A program made the translations under genes and the position numbers. Under the pieces are notes generated by a model that had not been told where the DNA came from, did no database searches, and saw nothing but the letters and a program-made list of their open reading frames with translations. Shown here one piece after another: positions 45,018 through 56,330 of a stretch of DNA of 64,000 nt (position 1 is the stretch's first letter; every line of letters starts with the position of its first letter). Origin of the DNA: an uncultured Prevotellaceae bacterium (GTDB lineage: Bacteria; Bacteroidota; Bacteroidia; Bacteroidales; Bacteroidaceae). Where the stretch lies: positions 27,663-91,662 of the forward strand of contig CAMJIL010000002.1 in NCBI GenBank assembly GCA_946405805.1, read 5' to 3'.

Positions 45018-45386
45018 ATGAACGGAGTATATACTATATTGTTGCTGGTACTGAGCAACGTTTTTATGACATTGGCATGGTATGGACACCTGAAGTTGCA
45101 ACAGACAGGTACCAGTGCCAACTGGCCGCTATTTGTCGTCATTATCTTTTCGTGGGGCATTGCCTTCTTTGAATACTGCTGCCAGGTGCCCGCTAACCGC
45201 ATCGGTTTCATCGGCAACGGCGGGCCTTTTTCGCTGGTGCAGCTAAAGGTGGTACAGGAATGTATCTCGCTGACGGTATTCGTGATTATCGCCGACCTGA
45301 TGTTTCAAGGTGAACACCTACACTGGAACCATGCGTTGGCATTCCTCTTTATCATCATTGCCGTATATCTGGTATTCATGAAATGA
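45018..45386 (+). CDS. DMT family protein (DUF486)
   Basis: MNGVYTILLLVLSNVFMTLAWYGHLK, FEYCCQVPANRIG; four TM segments; ORF extension upstream is repeat-derived. Confidence 0.85.
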   Translation: MNGVYTILLLVLSNVFMTLAWYGHLKLQQTGTSANWPLFVVIIFSWGIAFFEYCCQVPANRIGFIGNGGPFSLVQLKVVQECISLTVFVIIADLMFQGEHLHWNHALAFLFIIIAVYLVFMK

Positions 45387-46114
45387 AGAAGACGGAACAG
45401 GAACGTCTGGAACAACGCATCCGCGAACGCTTTGTGAAAGCCTTCGTGACCTACCACCTGCTGGAGGATGATGACCACATACTCGTGGGCCTCTCGGGGG
45501 GAAAGGACTCGTTGTGCCTGCTGGAGATGCTTGCGAAACGTGCCAAGATAGACCATCCACGCTTTCAGGTAGAGGCACTGCACGTGAGGATGGAGAACAT
45601 TGCCTACAGGACATCAACGGAGTATCTGGAGCGTTTCTGCAACGACTTGAACGTAAAACTGCACATCAGGACGACATCGTTTGAGAACAACGAGGATATG
45701 AAGCAGAAACCTGCATGCTTCCTATGCTCTTGGAACAGACGCAAGATTATGTTCAACCTGGCACAGGAGTTGGGATGTAACAAGATTGCCCTGGGACATC
45801 ATCAGGACGACTTGCTGAACACCACCCTGATGAACCTATTCTACCAAGGACGCTTTGACACTATGCCGGCACTGCTGAGGATGAGAAAGATGCCTCTTAC
45901 CATCATACGCCCCCTCTGCATGGTAGAGGAAACCGACATAAAGCGGTATGCAGAACTGAAAGGATACGAGAAACAGGAGAAAGTATGCCCCTTTGAACAC
46001 GACACAAACCGCACAACAATGGACAAACTATTTAAAGAGATAGAGAGACTGAGTCCTGACGTACGACACTCTATGTGGAATGCCTTAGTAAGGGATAAAA
46101 AATTGACAGAATAA
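45383..46114 (+). CDS. TtcA-like PP-loop tRNA 2-thiolation protein
   Basis: SGGKDSLCLLEML PP-loop, CFLCSW (CxxC), GHHQDD. Confidence 0.85.
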   Translation: MKKTEQERLEQRIRERFVKAFVTYHLLEDDDHILVGLSGGKDSLCLLEMLAKRAKIDHPRFQVEALHVRMENIAYRTSTEYLERFCNDLNVKLHIRTTSFENNEDMKQKPACFLCSWNRRKIMFNLAQELGCNKIALGHHQDDLLNTTLMNLFYQGRFDTMPALLRMRKMPLTIIRPLCMVEETDIKRYAELKGYEKQEKVCPFEHDTNRTTMDKLFKEIERLSPDVRHSMWNALVRDKKLTE

Positions 46115-46132
46115 AAAAAATATTTTTATTTT

Positions 46133-46164
46133 TTTGCATTTTTCATAACTTAATCGTACCTTTG
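46133..46164 (+). promoter_or_regulatory. Bacteroidetes-type promoter for the Na/Pi cotransporter
   Basis: TTTG 46133-46136, 20-nt spacer, TACCTTTG 46157-46164. Confidence 0.6.
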
Positions 46165-46191
46165 CAAGCGAAACTGTAATCACATACACTT

Positions 46192-47874
46192 ATGTCTATC
46201 TGGGTTTTATTTAAACTTATCGGTTCTTTAGCTCTGCTGATGTTCGGTATGAAGTCAATGAGTGAGGCTCTGCAGAAGATGGCAGGCTCGCAACTACGTA
46301 ACGTACTTCAAGCAATGACCACCAACCGCTTTACGGGAATGTTTACGGGTGCCTTTGTAACAGCAGCAGTACAATCTTCTACGGCAACGACCGTCATGAC
46401 GGTGTCTTTCGTAAATGCAGGACTGCTGACACTGGCACAGTCAATATCCATCATCATGGGTGCCAACATCGGTACTACATTCACTGCATGGATTATGTCA
46501 GCCGGCTTCTCGTTTAACATCACAGACTTTGTTTGGCCAGCATTCTTCATCGGTCTATTGCTCATCTACAGCAAGAATAAACGTATCATCGGTGACTTTC
46601 TCTTCGGCGTCAGTTTCCTGCTGCTGGGTCTCGGAACCCTGAAGGCTACCGGTACAGAGATGCATCTGGAGAATATCCCTGCTGTGATGAACTTCTTCCA
46701 GTCGTTTGATGATAACTACCTGTCATACTTTATATTCCTGATTATAGGTGGTATAATGACAGTATGCGTACAGAGTTCTGCTGCTGTGATGGCTATCACC
46801 ATGACACTATGCTCAACAGGAGTATTGCCAATATACCTCGGTATAGCGCTCGTAATGGGCGAAAACATCGGTACTACCGTAACATCTAACGTTGCAGCCC
46901 TGACAGCAAATACACAGGCAAGACGTGCGGCTTTCGCACATATGTTCTTCAACATATTCGGTGTGATATGGGTGTTGTGCATCTTCCGTATATTCATTAA
47001 TATGGTATGCGGAATGGTGGGGTATAATCCAACTACACCAAATCCCGCCCTACTGCCTTTCGTACTTGCAACATTCCATACTACATTCAACATTCTCAAT
47101 ACAGCCATATTGATATGGTTTATACCACAGATAGAGGCATTCGTATGCAAGGTGATTACAAATAACAACCAGGAGGAGGACGAGTTCCGCCTGAAGTTTA
47201 TCTCTTCCGGTATATTGAGCACTCCAGAGCTTTCTATCTTGGAGGCAAAGAAGGAGATAAGCAACTTCGCTACACGTTGTCACAAGATGTTTGGTTTTGT
47301 TAATGACCTGCTGACTATCACAAAGGACGAGGAGTTTAACAAGACATTCTCACGCATAGAGAAATATGAGAATATTACAGACAACATGGAGGCAGAGATA
47401 GCCAACTACCTGACCAAGGTAAGCGAAGGGCACCTTTCTGACGACTCAAAGGCTCGCATAACACGCATGATGCGTCAGATTGATGAGTTGGAGAGTATCG
47501 GTGACAGTTGCTACCATCTGGCACGTACCATAAACCGCAGACGTAAGAATGCAAAGCAGGAGTACACCCCAGAGCAGATGGAACACATAAATGCCATGAT
47601 GGTGCTGGTAGAAAACGCTATGACCAATATGGAGACTATGATAAACCATCCTGACTCACAGGGTGCACAGTTCCTGAAGTCCCGCAATATAGAGAACGAA
47701 ATAAACAACTTCCGCTCTCACCTGAAGGGAAAGAACTTCGAGGACGTCAATGCCGGCAAATATCCATACCAGCTTGGTGTTTACTACATTGACTACATCT
47801 CTGAGTGCGAGAAACTGGGTGACTATATCATGAACGTCAACCAAGCTAGCAACGAATGCGCTAAGAACAGATAA
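46192..47874 (+). CDS. Na/Pi cotransporter family protein with PhoU-like C-terminus
   Basis: QSSTATTVMTVSFVNAGLL and QSSAAVMAITMTL duplicated motifs; PhoU-like helices. Confidence 0.92.
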   Translation: MSIWVLFKLIGSLALLMFGMKSMSEALQKMAGSQLRNVLQAMTTNRFTGMFTGAFVTAAVQSSTATTVMTVSFVNAGLLTLAQSISIIMGANIGTTFTAWIMSAGFSFNITDFVWPAFFIGLLLIYSKNKRIIGDFLFGVSFLLLGLGTLKATGTEMHLENIPAVMNFFQSFDDNYLSYFIFLIIGGIMTVCVQSSAAVMAITMTLCSTGVLPIYLGIALVMGENIGTTVTSNVAALTANTQARRAAFAHMFFNIFGVIWVLCIFRIFINMVCGMVGYNPTTPNPALLPFVLATFHTTFNILNTAILIWFIPQIEAFVCKVITNNNQEEDEFRLKFISSGILSTPELSILEAKKEISNFATRCHKMFGFVNDLLTITKDEEFNKTFSRIEKYENITDNMEAEIANYLTKVSEGHLSDDSKARITRMMRQIDELESIGDSCYHLARTINRRRKNAKQEYTPEQMEHINAMMVLVENAMTNMETMINHPDSQGAQFLKSRNIENEINNFRSHLKGKNFEDVNAGKYPYQLGVYYIDYISECEKLGDYIMNVNQASNECAKNR

Positions 47875-47930
47875 GCAGACTTGAAACAGATTGCACCGCA
47901 AAGATAGCGGACGAACTGATAAACATAAAA

Positions 47931-47965
47931 AAGAGACGGTTCCCGAAGGAATCGTCTCTTTTCTT
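47931..47965. terminator. Bidirectional terminator between the Na/Pi gene and rplQ
   Basis: aaaaaagagacggttcccgaaggaatcgtctcttttctt hairpin flanked by A and T runs. Confidence 0.8.
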
Positions 47966-47991
47966 CTATCTTAATAAAGGATAACTCTTTA

Positions 47992-48531
47992 TTATTCAGC
48001 CTTTGGCTCTTCTGCTTTCTCCTCTGCTGGAGCTTCCTCTGCAGGTGCTTCTGCCTTAGGAGCCTCTTCTACTGCTGGAGCTTCAGCTTTAGGAGCCTCT
48101 GCTGCTGGAGTAGCGGCTTTCTTACCAGCACGACGTGTCTTCTTAGCAGCCTTAGGAGCCTTTGCCATTGCCTCGTCGAAGTCAACGAGCTCAATGAAAC
48201 AAATCTCTGCAGCGTCACCCTGACGAGTGCCGAGCTTAATGATACGTGTGTAACCACCTGGGCGGTTGCCTACCTTCTCTGCTACTACTGAGAACAGCTC
48301 CTTGATGGCAAACTTGTTCTGCAGGTATGAGAAGACAACACGACGATTGTTTGTAGTATCTTCCTTAGAGCGTGTAATCAGTGGCTCCACATATTTCTTC
48401 AAAGCCTTAGCCTTGGCAACGGTCGTAGTGATTCTTTTGTGCATAATCAGCGAAATTGCCATGTTAGCGAGCATAGCACTACGATGAGATGCAGTACGAC
48501 CGAGATGGTTGAATTTCTTATTGTGTCTCAT
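47992..48531 (-). CDS. rplQ: 50S ribosomal protein L17 with Ala/Glu/Pro-rich tail
   Basis: [25 protein letters not shown]. Confidence 0.97.
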   Translation of the reverse strand: MRHNKKFNHLGRTASHRSAMLANMAISLIMHKRITTTVAKAKALKKYVEPLITRSKEDTTNNRRVVFSYLQNKFAIKELFSVVAEKVGNRPGGYTRIIKLGTRQGDAAEICFIELVDFDEAMAKAPKAAKKTRRAGKKAATPAAEAPKAEAPAVEEAPKAEAPAEEAPAEEKAEEPKAE

Positions 48532-48559
48532 TTTGACATTTTAATTTTTGTAATCAGGA

Positions 48560-49558
48560 TTAGAAATCTTCCTGATTAAGTTTGTACTTTGATATATCGG
48601 TACCAAACGACAGATTCAGACTCTCGAGCAAATCATCAAGCTCTGAAAGCGATTTCTTGCCGAAGTTGCGGAACTTCAAAAGGTCGGTCTTGTTGTATTG
48701 TACAAGGTCACCGAGTGTATCTACATCAGCAGCCTTCAAACAATTCAAGGCACGAACAGAGAGGTTCATATCAACAAGACGTGTCTTGAGGAGCTGACGC
48801 ATGTGCAGTATCTCCTCGTCGAAGTCCTGATTAATATCCACACCAGTATCTTCGAACTGGATCTTCTCGTCAGAGAAGAGCATGAAATGATAAATCAGTA
48901 TCTTTGCAGCCTCTTTAAGAGCATCCTTCGGGTGAATGGAACCATCCGTTGTAACTTCTATTATAAGCTTATCGTAGTCAGTCTTCTGCTCCACACGGGT
49001 AGGCTCAACTGAATACTTCACGTTACGGATTGGAGTGTAAATGGAATCAATGGCAATTGAGTTGATGTCTGTACAGAAATCACGGTTTTCATCAGCAGGC
49101 ACATAACCACGACCCTTGTTAACGGTAATCGTGAGCTGCATAGAAGCCTTTGAATCCATATGACAAATAACCAATTCTGGGTTTAACACTTCAAATCCAG
49201 TTAGGTACTTATTAATATCACCAGCCTTGAACTCTGTTGTGTTCTCAACAGTGATACTAACTTTTTCATTCTCGAATTCTTCTACAACTTGCTTGAATCT
49301 AACTTGCTTAAGATTCAAGATGATATTGGTCACATCTTCCTTTACACCAGGTACAGAAGAAAACTCCTGCTCAACACCTTCTATACGGATAGTGTTGATT
49401 GCAAAACCCTCGAGGGATGAAAGTAAAATGCGGCGTAAGGCATTTCCTACGGTAACACCAAAGCCAGGCTCCAACGGACGGAATTCAAACTTTCCGTAAT
49501 TGTCCGTAGCCTCCAACATCACTACTTTATCAGGTTTTTGAAATGCTAATATCGCCAT
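48560..49558 (-). CDS. rpoA: RNA polymerase alpha subunit
   Basis: [19 protein letters not shown]-terminal domain [13 protein letters not shown]. Confidence 0.98.
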   Translation of the reverse strand: MAILAFQKPDKVVMLEATDNYGKFEFRPLEPGFGVTVGNALRRILLSSLEGFAINTIRIEGVEQEFSSVPGVKEDVTNIILNLKQVRFKQVVEEFENEKVSITVENTTEFKAGDINKYLTGFEVLNPELVICHMDSKASMQLTITVNKGRGYVPADENRDFCTDINSIAIDSIYTPIRNVKYSVEPTRVEQKTDYDKLIIEVTTDGSIHPKDALKEAAKILIYHFMLFSDEKIQFEDTGVDINQDFDEEILHMRQLLKTRLVDMNLSVRALNCLKAADVDTLGDLVQYNKTDLLKFRNFGKKSLSELDDLLESLNLSFGTDISKYKLNQEDF

Positions 49559-49570
49559 TAGTTTATTTTA

Positions 49571-50176
49571 TTATTTAGAGTACAACTCAACTATTAACTG
49601 TTCCTTAATATTCTCCTGTATGTCAGCACGGTCTGGACGATGGAGGAACTTACCGCTCTTAGAAGCGTCATCCCACTCCATCCATGGACACTTGCTATGA
49701 TTATAACCTGCCAGAGCATCAGCAATCACTTCAAGTGACTTTGATTTCTCACGAACTGCAATAACCATACCTGGCTTAACCTGGAATGAAGGAATGTTAA
49801 CTACTGCGCCATCAACAGTGATGTGCTTGTGGCCTACGAGCTGACGAGCAGCACGGCGTGTTGGAGCAATGCCCAAACGATAAACCACGTTGTCGAGACG
49901 ACTCTCAAGGAGTTGCAACAATACCTCACCAGTAATACCGTCAGCCTTTGCAGCTTTCTCAAACAGATTACGGAACTGGCGCTCTAATACACCATATGTG
50001 TACTTGGCCTTCTGCTTCTCCGCCAACATGACACCATACTCCGAAGTCTTACGACGACGGTTATTGCCATGCTGTCCAGGAGCGAAGTTTCTCTTGGACA
50101 AAACTTTTTCTTTACCGAGGATGGCCTCGCCAAACCTACGGTCAATTCTTGATTTCGGACCTGTGTATCTAGCCAT
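49571..50176 (-). CDS. rpsD: 30S ribosomal protein S4
   Basis: [17 protein letters not shown]. Confidence 0.98.
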   Translation of the reverse strand: MARYTGPKSRIDRRFGEAILGKEKVLSKRNFAPGQHGNNRRRKTSEYGVMLAEKQKAKYTYGVLERQFRNLFEKAAKADGITGEVLLQLLESRLDNVVYRLGIAPTRRAARQLVGHKHITVDGAVVNIPSFQVKPGMVIAVREKSKSLEVIADALAGYNHSKCPWMEWDDASKSGKFLHRPDRADIQENIKEQLIVELYSK

Positions 50177-50211
50177 TTTGCTATAAATAAAATGTATATA
50201 CTATATTATAA

Positions 50212-50601
50212 TTATACGCGACGACGCTTTGGAGGACGGCATCCGTTATGTGGTAATGGTGTTACGTCGATAATCTCTGTTACCTCGATACCACTGTTGT
50301 GACATGCACGGATAGCAGACTCACGACCGTTACCTGGACCCTTAACATATGCCTTAACCTTACGAAGACCAAGCTCGAAAGCTACCTTCGCACAATCCTC
50401 TGCAGCCATCTGTGCTGCGTATGGAGTGTTCTTCTTAGAACCACGGAAACCCATCTTACCTGCTGATGACCAAGAGATAACCTGACCTTCAGAGTTTGCA
50501 AGGCTCACAATGATATTATTGAAAGAACTATGAACGTGAAGCTGACCAATAGCGCCAACCTTTACGTTTCTTTTCTTATTTGTTGCTGTTTTCTTTGCCA
50601 T
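50212..50601 (-). CDS. rpsK: 30S ribosomal protein S11
   Basis: [16 protein letters not shown]-terminus. Confidence 0.98.
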   Translation of the reverse strand: MAKKTATNKKRNVKVGAIGQLHVHSSFNNIIVSLANSEGQVISWSSAGKMGFRGSKKNTPYAAQMAAEDCAKVAFELGLRKVKAYVKGPGNGRESAIRACHNSGIEVTEIIDVTPLPHNGCRPPKRRRV

Positions 50602-50637
50602 AACTTTAAACTTTAAATCGTAAACTTTAAACTTTAC
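50602..50637 (-). repeat. Heptamer-type repeat (actttaa) in the rpsM-rpsK gap
   Basis: aactttaaactttaaatcgtaaactttaaacttta. Confidence 0.75.
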
Positions 50638-51014
50638 TTAGTGGCCTTCTTCTTATTAGCAACAGTCTTCTTCTTACCCTTACGTGTACGGGCATTATTC
50701 TTTGTGCTCTGACCACGAACAGGAAGACCATTACGATGACGGATTCCACGATAGCAACCAATATCCATTAGGCGCTTAATGTTCAACTGAATCTCACTGC
50801 GGAGATCACCTTCTACTTTGAATTCAGCACCGATAATTTCACGGATCTTGGAAGCCTCATCATCTGTCCAATCGCACACCTTCGTGTCGCGGTTAACACC
50901 GGCTTTATCCAATATCTTTGCTGAACTACTTCGACCAATACCATAAATGTAGGTCAATGCGATTTCGCCACGCTTGTTCTGGGGCAAATCTACTCCAACA
51001 ATTCTTATTGCCAT
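50634..51014 (-). CDS. rpsM: 30S ribosomal protein S13
   Basis: [27 protein letters not shown]. Confidence 0.98.
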   Translation of the reverse strand: MAIRIVGVDLPQNKRGEIALTYIYGIGRSSSAKILDKAGVNRDTKVCDWTDDEASKIREIIGAEFKVEGDLRSEIQLNIKRLMDIGCYRGIRHRNGLPVRGQSTKNNARTRKGKKKTVANKKKATK

Positions 51015-51192
51015 AATTGTTAATTAAGTGAATAAATAACTCGCTAATACTTAACTCATTGAGTTTTAAAGCGATTTTGAGGTGCAAAGGTACACAAAAA
51101 AAACCTCACCCGAAAACTTTTTAACTCTTTGGGTGTATTAACATTAACATTTTTAATGTTTTTTAACTTCAAAAAGACTTTTCCCCTAATTT

Positions 51193-51309
51193 TTATCCCT
51201 GACGGGTCTTAAACTTAGGATTCTTTTTGTTGATAACAAACAAGCGACCCTTACGGCGTACGATAACGCAGTCAGGAGTGCGCTTCTTTACTGATGCTCT
51301 TGTCTTCAT
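51193..51309 (-). CDS. rpmJ: 50S ribosomal protein L36 (not in the ORF track)
   Basis: Manual translation [38 protein letters not shown]. Confidence 0.95.
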   Translation of the reverse strand: MKTRASVKKRTPDCVIVRRKGRLFVINKKNPKFKTRQG

Positions 51310-51320
51310 AATTATATTGA

Positions 51321-51539
51321 TTATTTATATCTAAAGCATATGCGACCATTGGTGAGATCGTATGGACTCATCTCAACCTTTACCTTGTCGCCAGGAAGAA
51401 TCTTTATATAATGCATACGCATCTTACCAGAGATATGTGCGATAATCTCTACGCCATTCTCAAGTTCAACACGGAACATCGCATTACTCAATGCTTCCTT
51501 AATGGTTCCATCTTGCTCAATTGCTGCCTGTTTTGCCAT
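51321..51539 (-). CDS. infA: Translation initiation factor IF-1
   Basis: [29 protein letters not shown]. Confidence 0.98.
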   Translation of the reverse strand: MAKQAAIEQDGTIKEALSNAMFRVELENGVEIIAHISGKMRMHYIKILPGDKVKVEMSPYDLTNGRICFRYK

Positions 51540-51542
51540 AAG

Positions 51543-52337
51543 TCAAATTTTAATGATTTCTTCTATTTCTTCAAAAGAGGAGAGTATCTCTGCCTTTCCT
51601 TTATATATCGCAATGGTATGTTCGTAATGAGCTGCAGGTTTTCCGTCACGAGTGCATATACTCCACTTGTCTGGCATCATCCATACAGCACGATTACCCA
51701 TCGTAATCATTGGCTCAATTGCGATGCACATTCCTGCTTTGAGTTTTGTGCCGTTACCATGTTTACCATAGTTTGGCACCTGAGGGTCTTCGTGCATTGA
51801 ACGTCCGATACCATGTCCGCACAGTTCTCTTACAACACCATAGCCATGAGCTTCACAATAATCCTGTACCGTTGCTCCTATATCTCCGACATGACCGCCA
51901 TGAACAGCTTTTTCTATGCCAAGATAAAGGCTTTCCCGCGTAGTACGCAATAATTGTCTTACCTCATCGCTTATCTCCCCTACTGGGAAGGTGTATGCAG
52001 AATCTCCGTTGTAACCATTTAGCAATGTACCACAATCAACAGAAACGATGTCGCCATCCTTCAGGATTTGGTCATCACTGGGAACCCCATGAACAACACA
52101 CTCATTTACTGAACAACAAATGCTTGCAGGGAATGCTGGGCCACTTGGATTGGGGAAGCCAAGGAATGTTGGCTCTGCACCATGATCACGTATGAACTCT
52201 TCAGCCACTCTGTTAAGCTCTCCGGTACTTACACCTGGCTTTATTATTTTTGCAAGTTCTCCGAGCGTGCTGCCAACGAGCCTGTTTGCAGCACGCATCA
52301 GAGATATCTCTTCTTCAGTCTTTAAATAGATAGCCAT
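51543..52337 (-). CDS. map: Type I methionine aminopeptidase
   Basis: GVPSDDQILKDGDIVSVDCG, GHGIGRSMHEDPQVPN. Confidence 0.97.
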   Translation of the reverse strand: MAIYLKTEEEISLMRAANRLVGSTLGELAKIIKPGVSTGELNRVAEEFIRDHGAEPTFLGFPNPSGPAFPASICCSVNECVVHGVPSDDQILKDGDIVSVDCGTLLNGYNGDSAYTFPVGEISDEVRQLLRTTRESLYLGIEKAVHGGHVGDIGATVQDYCEAHGYGVVRELCGHGIGRSMHEDPQVPNYGKHGNGTKLKAGMCIAIEPMITMGNRAVWMMPDKWSICTRDGKPAAHYEHTIAIYKGKAEILSSFEEIEEIIKI

Positions 52338-53680
52338 TAATAAGCGCTTACGCCATTCTGTGGTCGTGTACGACCGCTATTCAGAAGACCATCATAATGA
52401 CGCATCATCAGATGAGACTCTATCTGCTGCAGTGTGTCAATAACCACACCTACCAAAATCAGGAGTGATGTACCACCAAAGAACTGTGAGAATCCCTGTT
52501 GTACATTCAGCACACCTGCAAGAGCTGGCATGATAGCGATGAAAGCAATAAATAAAGATGCAGGAAGTGTCAGACGAGACATAATCTCTTCGATATAGTC
52601 TGCTGTTGGCTTACCTGGCTTTACTCCTGGTATGAAACCATTGTTACGCTTCATATCCTCAGCCATCTGAGTTGGATTCAATGTAATTGCAGTATAGAAA
52701 TATGTAAATGCAATAATCAATATCACATAAATTACACAATAAGGAATACTGCGTGTATCCATCAGTGCCTGTGCAAAGGTACTCATGCTTGCACCGCCAA
52801 ATGCCTGAAGGCAGATAGCAGGAATAAACATGATAGCCTGTGCAAAGATAATAGGCATCACATTAGCTGCAAACAACTTCAGAGGTATATACTGACGTGA
52901 ACCGCCAATCTGCTGATTTCCGACAAGTTTCTTAGCATACTGTACAGGAACCTTACGTACTGCCTGCACCAGCATGATAGCAGCACATATTACAGCATAT
53001 AGGATAAGAATCTCGGCAATGAACATCACCAAACCACCACCTGTAATAGCTGTAAAGCGGCTACCTACTTCCTGTATAAAAGCCTGTGGGAGACGAGCGA
53101 TGATACCAATCATAATGATCAGTGAAACACCATTGCCTACGCCCTTATCAGTAATACGCTCACCGAGCCAAAGGATAAACATAGAACCTGCAGCAAGAAT
53201 GATGGTTGCAGGAACCATGAATTCTGTCCATGACAGACCTGAAGCAAGTGCGCCAGGTGACTGCATCTTCAAGTTCATGAGATAAGAAGGAGCCTGGAAC
53301 AGCAGGATAGCTACTGTCAGGTAGCGGGTGTACTGCATAATCTTTTTCCTTCCGCTCTCACCTTCACGCTGCATCTTCTGGAAAGAAGGAACGGCAATTG
53401 CCACCAACTGCATCACAATAGATGCAGAGATGTATGGCATGATACCTAACGCAAAGATTGAAGCATTTGAGAATGCACCACCAGAGAACATATCAAGAAG
53501 TGACATCAATCCTCCTGCAGTCTGTTGCTGCAGTTTTTCGAGGTTTGCAGGATTGATACCTGGCAATACCACGAAAGAACCGAAGCGATAGATAGCGACA
53601 AAGAGGATGGTAATGAGAAGACGGATACGAAGATCCTCTACCTTCCAACAGTTCTTCAGTGTCTCTATGAATTTTTTCAT
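52337..53680 (-). CDS. secY: Preprotein translocase SecY
   Basis: Multipass; GIMPYISASIVMQL, GTSLLILVGVVIDT. Confidence 0.97.
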   Translation of the reverse strand: MKKFIETLKNCWKVEDLRIRLLITILFVAIYRFGSFVVLPGINPANLEKLQQQTAGGLMSLLDMFSGGAFSNASIFALGIMPYISASIVMQLVAIAVPSFQKMQREGESGRKKIMQYTRYLTVAILLFQAPSYLMNLKMQSPGALASGLSWTEFMVPATIILAAGSMFILWLGERITDKGVGNGVSLIIMIGIIARLPQAFIQEVGSRFTAITGGGLVMFIAEILILYAVICAAIMLVQAVRKVPVQYAKKLVGNQQIGGSRQYIPLKLFAANVMPIIFAQAIMFIPAICLQAFGGASMSTFAQALMDTRSIPYCVIYVILIIAFTYFYTAITLNPTQMAEDMKRNNGFIPGVKPGKPTADYIEEIMSRLTLPASLFIAFIAIMPALAGVLNVQQGFSQFFGGTSLLILVGVVIDTLQQIESHLMMRHYDGLLNSGRTRPQNGVSAY

Positions 53681-53713
53681 TTTTTCTTTAAAGGATTAAA
53701 GAAGTTATTGGAT

Positions 53714-54160
53714 TTAAAGGACTATTGCTTCACCACCGACTGCCTTGATTGCTTCTTCCGCAGTCTTAGAGAAAGCATTTGCCTTTACTGTCAGCTTAGC
53801 CTTAAGTTCACCATTAGCAAGAATCTTTACCATTTCCTTGCCATTTGTCAAACCTGCTTCAACGAGCTGTGCTATACCAATTTCTGTCCATCCGTTCTTC
53901 TCTGACAATTTCTGCAGAGTAGAGAGATTTACAGCGAAGTACTCCTTATGATTGATGTTCTTAAAACCAAACTTTGGAACACGGCGTTGCAGAGGCATCT
54001 GACCGCCTTCGAATCCAATCTTTTTCTTATAACCAGAACGTGCCTTGGCACCCTTGTGACCACGAGTAGAGGTACCTCCCAATCCTGAACCAGGACCGCG
54101 ACCGATACGACGACGTGAATGGGTTGAACCAGCAGCTGGCTGCAAATTATTCAATTTCAT
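53714..54160 (-). CDS. rplO: 50S ribosomal protein L15
   Basis: RRIGRGPGSGLGGTSTRGHKGAKAR. Confidence 0.98.
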   Translation of the reverse strand: MKLNNLQPAAGSTHSRRRIGRGPGSGLGGTSTRGHKGAKARSGYKKKIGFEGGQMPLQRRVPKFGFKNINHKEYFAVNLSTLQKLSEKNGWTEIGIAQLVEAGLTNGKEMVKILANGELKAKLTVKANAFSKTAEEAIKAVGGEAIVL

Positions 54161-54184
54161 AATTCTTTGTCGTTTAATATGTTA

Positions 54185-54361
54185 TTACTCTACTACTGTT
54201 ACGAGGTGGTGAACCTTACGAATCATGCCACGGACAGAAGGAGTATCCTCCTTTTCTATTACCTGAGAAATCTTATGTAAGCCCAGTGCAAGAAGGGTAC
54301 GCTTCTGATCTGCAGAAGCACCGATACGGCTTTTAATCTGCTGAATTTTAATTGTTGCCAT
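54185..54361 (-). CDS. rpmD: 50S ribosomal protein L30 (not in the ORF track)
   Basis: Manual translation MATIKIQQIKSRIGASADQKRTLLALGLHKISQVIEKEDTPSVRGMIRKVHHLVTVVE*. Confidence 0.95.
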   Translation of the reverse strand: MATIKIQQIKSRIGASADQKRTLLALGLHKISQVIEKEDTPSVRGMIRKVHHLVTVVE

Positions 54362-54380
54362 TTTATATCCTCCTTCTTTT

Positions 54381-54884
54381 TTATCCGTTAAACACTTTCT
54401 TCATGTCAATACCACGATCGTGTGCTACTGTATATGCGTCACGCATCATGCTAAGTGCCTTGATAGTAGCCTTTACGAGGTTATGAGGATTGGATGAGCC
54501 CTTTGACTTAGCCAATACATCATTCACACCTGCGCTTTCCAATACGGCACGCATAGCACCACCGGCAACCATACCAGTACCAGCTGCTGCTGGCTTCAGG
54601 AATACCTGTGCGCCACCGAAGTTACACTCAACCTCATGTGGTATTGTACCTTTCAGTACAGGAACCTTAATCAGATTCTTACGTGCAGAATCTGCACCTT
54701 TAGCGATAGCCTGCTGTACCTCACCAGCTTTTCCAAGTCCCCATCCGATAGTACCATTACCGTCACCTACAACGACAATAGCAGCGAATGTGAAGGTACG
54801 ACCACCCTTCGTAACTTTTGTTACGCGGTTGATGGCTACCAGCTTCTCTTTCAATTCTTCATTGTTAATTTTTGCTCTTTCCAT
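54381..54884 (-). CDS. rpsE: 30S ribosomal protein S5
   Basis: [28 protein letters not shown]. Confidence 0.98.
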   Translation of the reverse strand: MERAKINNEELKEKLVAINRVTKVTKGGRTFTFAAIVVVGDGNGTIGWGLGKAGEVQQAIAKGADSARKNLIKVPVLKGTIPHEVECNFGGAQVFLKPAAAGTGMVAGGAMRAVLESAGVNDVLAKSKGSSNPHNLVKATIKALSMMRDAYTVAHDRGIDMKKVFNG

Positions 54885-54898
54885 TGCTGTAATATCGT

Positions 54899-55243
54899 TT
54901 AGAAGTTAAGACCACCTTCACGTGCAGCGTCAGCAAGTGCCTTTACGCGACCATGATAGAGGTAGCCGTTACGGTCAAATACTACTGTAGTGATACCTGC
55001 GGCCTTTGCCTTCTCTGCAAGAAGAGCTCCAACCTTAGCAGCCTGCTCTATCTTTGGCATTGTTTCCATGCCTAAAGATGAAGCGCTGGCCAGTGTACGC
55101 CCGTCAACATCGTTAATAACCTGAACGTAAATCTGCTTATTAGAACGGAATACACTGAGACGTGGACGCTCTGCTGTACCAGTTACGTTCTTGCGAATTC
55201 TATACTTTATCTTGATTCGTCTTTCTACTTTCTTTGTTTTCAT
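54899..55243 (-). CDS. rplR: 50S ribosomal protein L18
   Basis: [44 protein letters not shown]. Confidence 0.98.
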   Translation of the reverse strand: MKTKKVERRIKIKYRIRKNVTGTAERPRLSVFRSNKQIYVQVINDVDGRTLASASSLGMETMPKIEQAAKVGALLAEKAKAAGITTVVFDRNGYLYHGRVKALADAAREGGLNF

Positions 55244-55269
55244 AATCGTTAAGAATATTTTAAAGATTA

Positions 55270-55836
55270 TTACTTAGCCGCTGCTGATTTACCAGACTTT
55301 CTGCGGATAACCTCGCCCTGGAACAAGATACCCTTGCCCTTATAAGGCTCTGGCTTACGGAAAGAACGGATCTTTGCACAAATCATACCAATGAGCTGCT
55401 TGTCGCAAGACTCAAGGATGAGTAGCGGATTCTGATTACGCTCAGACTTGGTCTCTACCTTAACTTCTTTTGGAAGTTCAATGAAGATTGGGTGGGTATA
55501 ACCGAGTGAGAACTCAATAAGGTTGCCCTTGTTTGACACACGATAGCCGACACCTACGAGCTCAAGAGTTTTCTTGTAGCCCTCACTAACACCTACAACC
55601 ATGTTGTTGATGAGTGAACGATAAAGACCGTGGAAAGCCTGCTTCTGCTTAACTTCTACAGGGCTATTTTCGTCTATTTCAAATTTTACATGACCATCCT
55701 CAATGATAACTTTGATAGATGAGTCAACCTTCTGAGTGAGTTCGCCCTTTGGACCTTTAACAGTGACGATTTCGCCATTCTGTGATACTGTAACACCTGA
55801 AGGGATAGTAATTGGTAACTTACCTATTCTTGACAT
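55270..55836 (-). CDS. rplF: 50S ribosomal protein L6 (start placed at MSRIGKLPI)
   Basis: [15 protein letters not shown]. Confidence 0.97.
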   Translation of the reverse strand: MSRIGKLPITIPSGVTVSQNGEIVTVKGPKGELTQKVDSSIKVIIEDGHVKFEIDENSPVEVKQKQAFHGLYRSLINNMVVGVSEGYKKTLELVGVGYRVSNKGNLIEFSLGYTHPIFIELPKEVKVETKSERNQNPLLILESCDKQLIGMICAKIRSFRKPEPYKGKGILFQGEVIRRKSGKSAAAK

Positions 55837-55851
55837 AATAAATCCTCCCAA

Positions 55852-56247
55852 TTAATAAACATAAGCAAGAACTTCGCCACCAATCTTCTGCTCAGCAGCT
55901 TCCTTGTCTGTCATTACACCTTTAGATGTGGACAGTATTGCTATGCCCAATCCGTTAATAACTCTCGGCATGTCCTTATAACCGGCATACTGACGCAAGC
56001 CAGGTGTAGAGACACGCTGCAAACTCTTAATAGCGTTTTGTTTTGTGATAGAATCATACTTCAAGGCAATCTTAATAGAGCCCTGAGGACCATCTTCAAT
56101 GAACTTGTAGTTCAGAATGTAACCTTTCTCGAAGAGGATTTTTGTTATCTCCTTCTTCAGGTTTGACGCAGGTACTTCAACCACGCGATGCTTCGCCATG
56201 ATTGCGTTTCTGAGTCGTGTCAGATAATCTGCTATTGGATCTGTCAT
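55852..56247 (-). CDS. rpsH: 30S ribosomal protein S8 (start placed at MTDPIADYL)
   Basis: MTDPIADYLTRLRNA, STSKGVMTDKEA. Confidence 0.97.
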   Translation of the reverse strand: MTDPIADYLTRLRNAIMAKHRVVEVPASNLKKEITKILFEKGYILNYKFIEDGPQGSIKIALKYDSITKQNAIKSLQRVSTPGLRQYAGYKDMPRVINGLGIAILSTSKGVMTDKEAAEQKIGGEVLAYVY

Positions 56248-56330
56248 TTTAAATAATGTTTTAATTAATCGGGACTCCCCCGACAATATTAAATAATACG
56301 GAAGATTTTTTCTCCCAATTCTTTCTTTTA

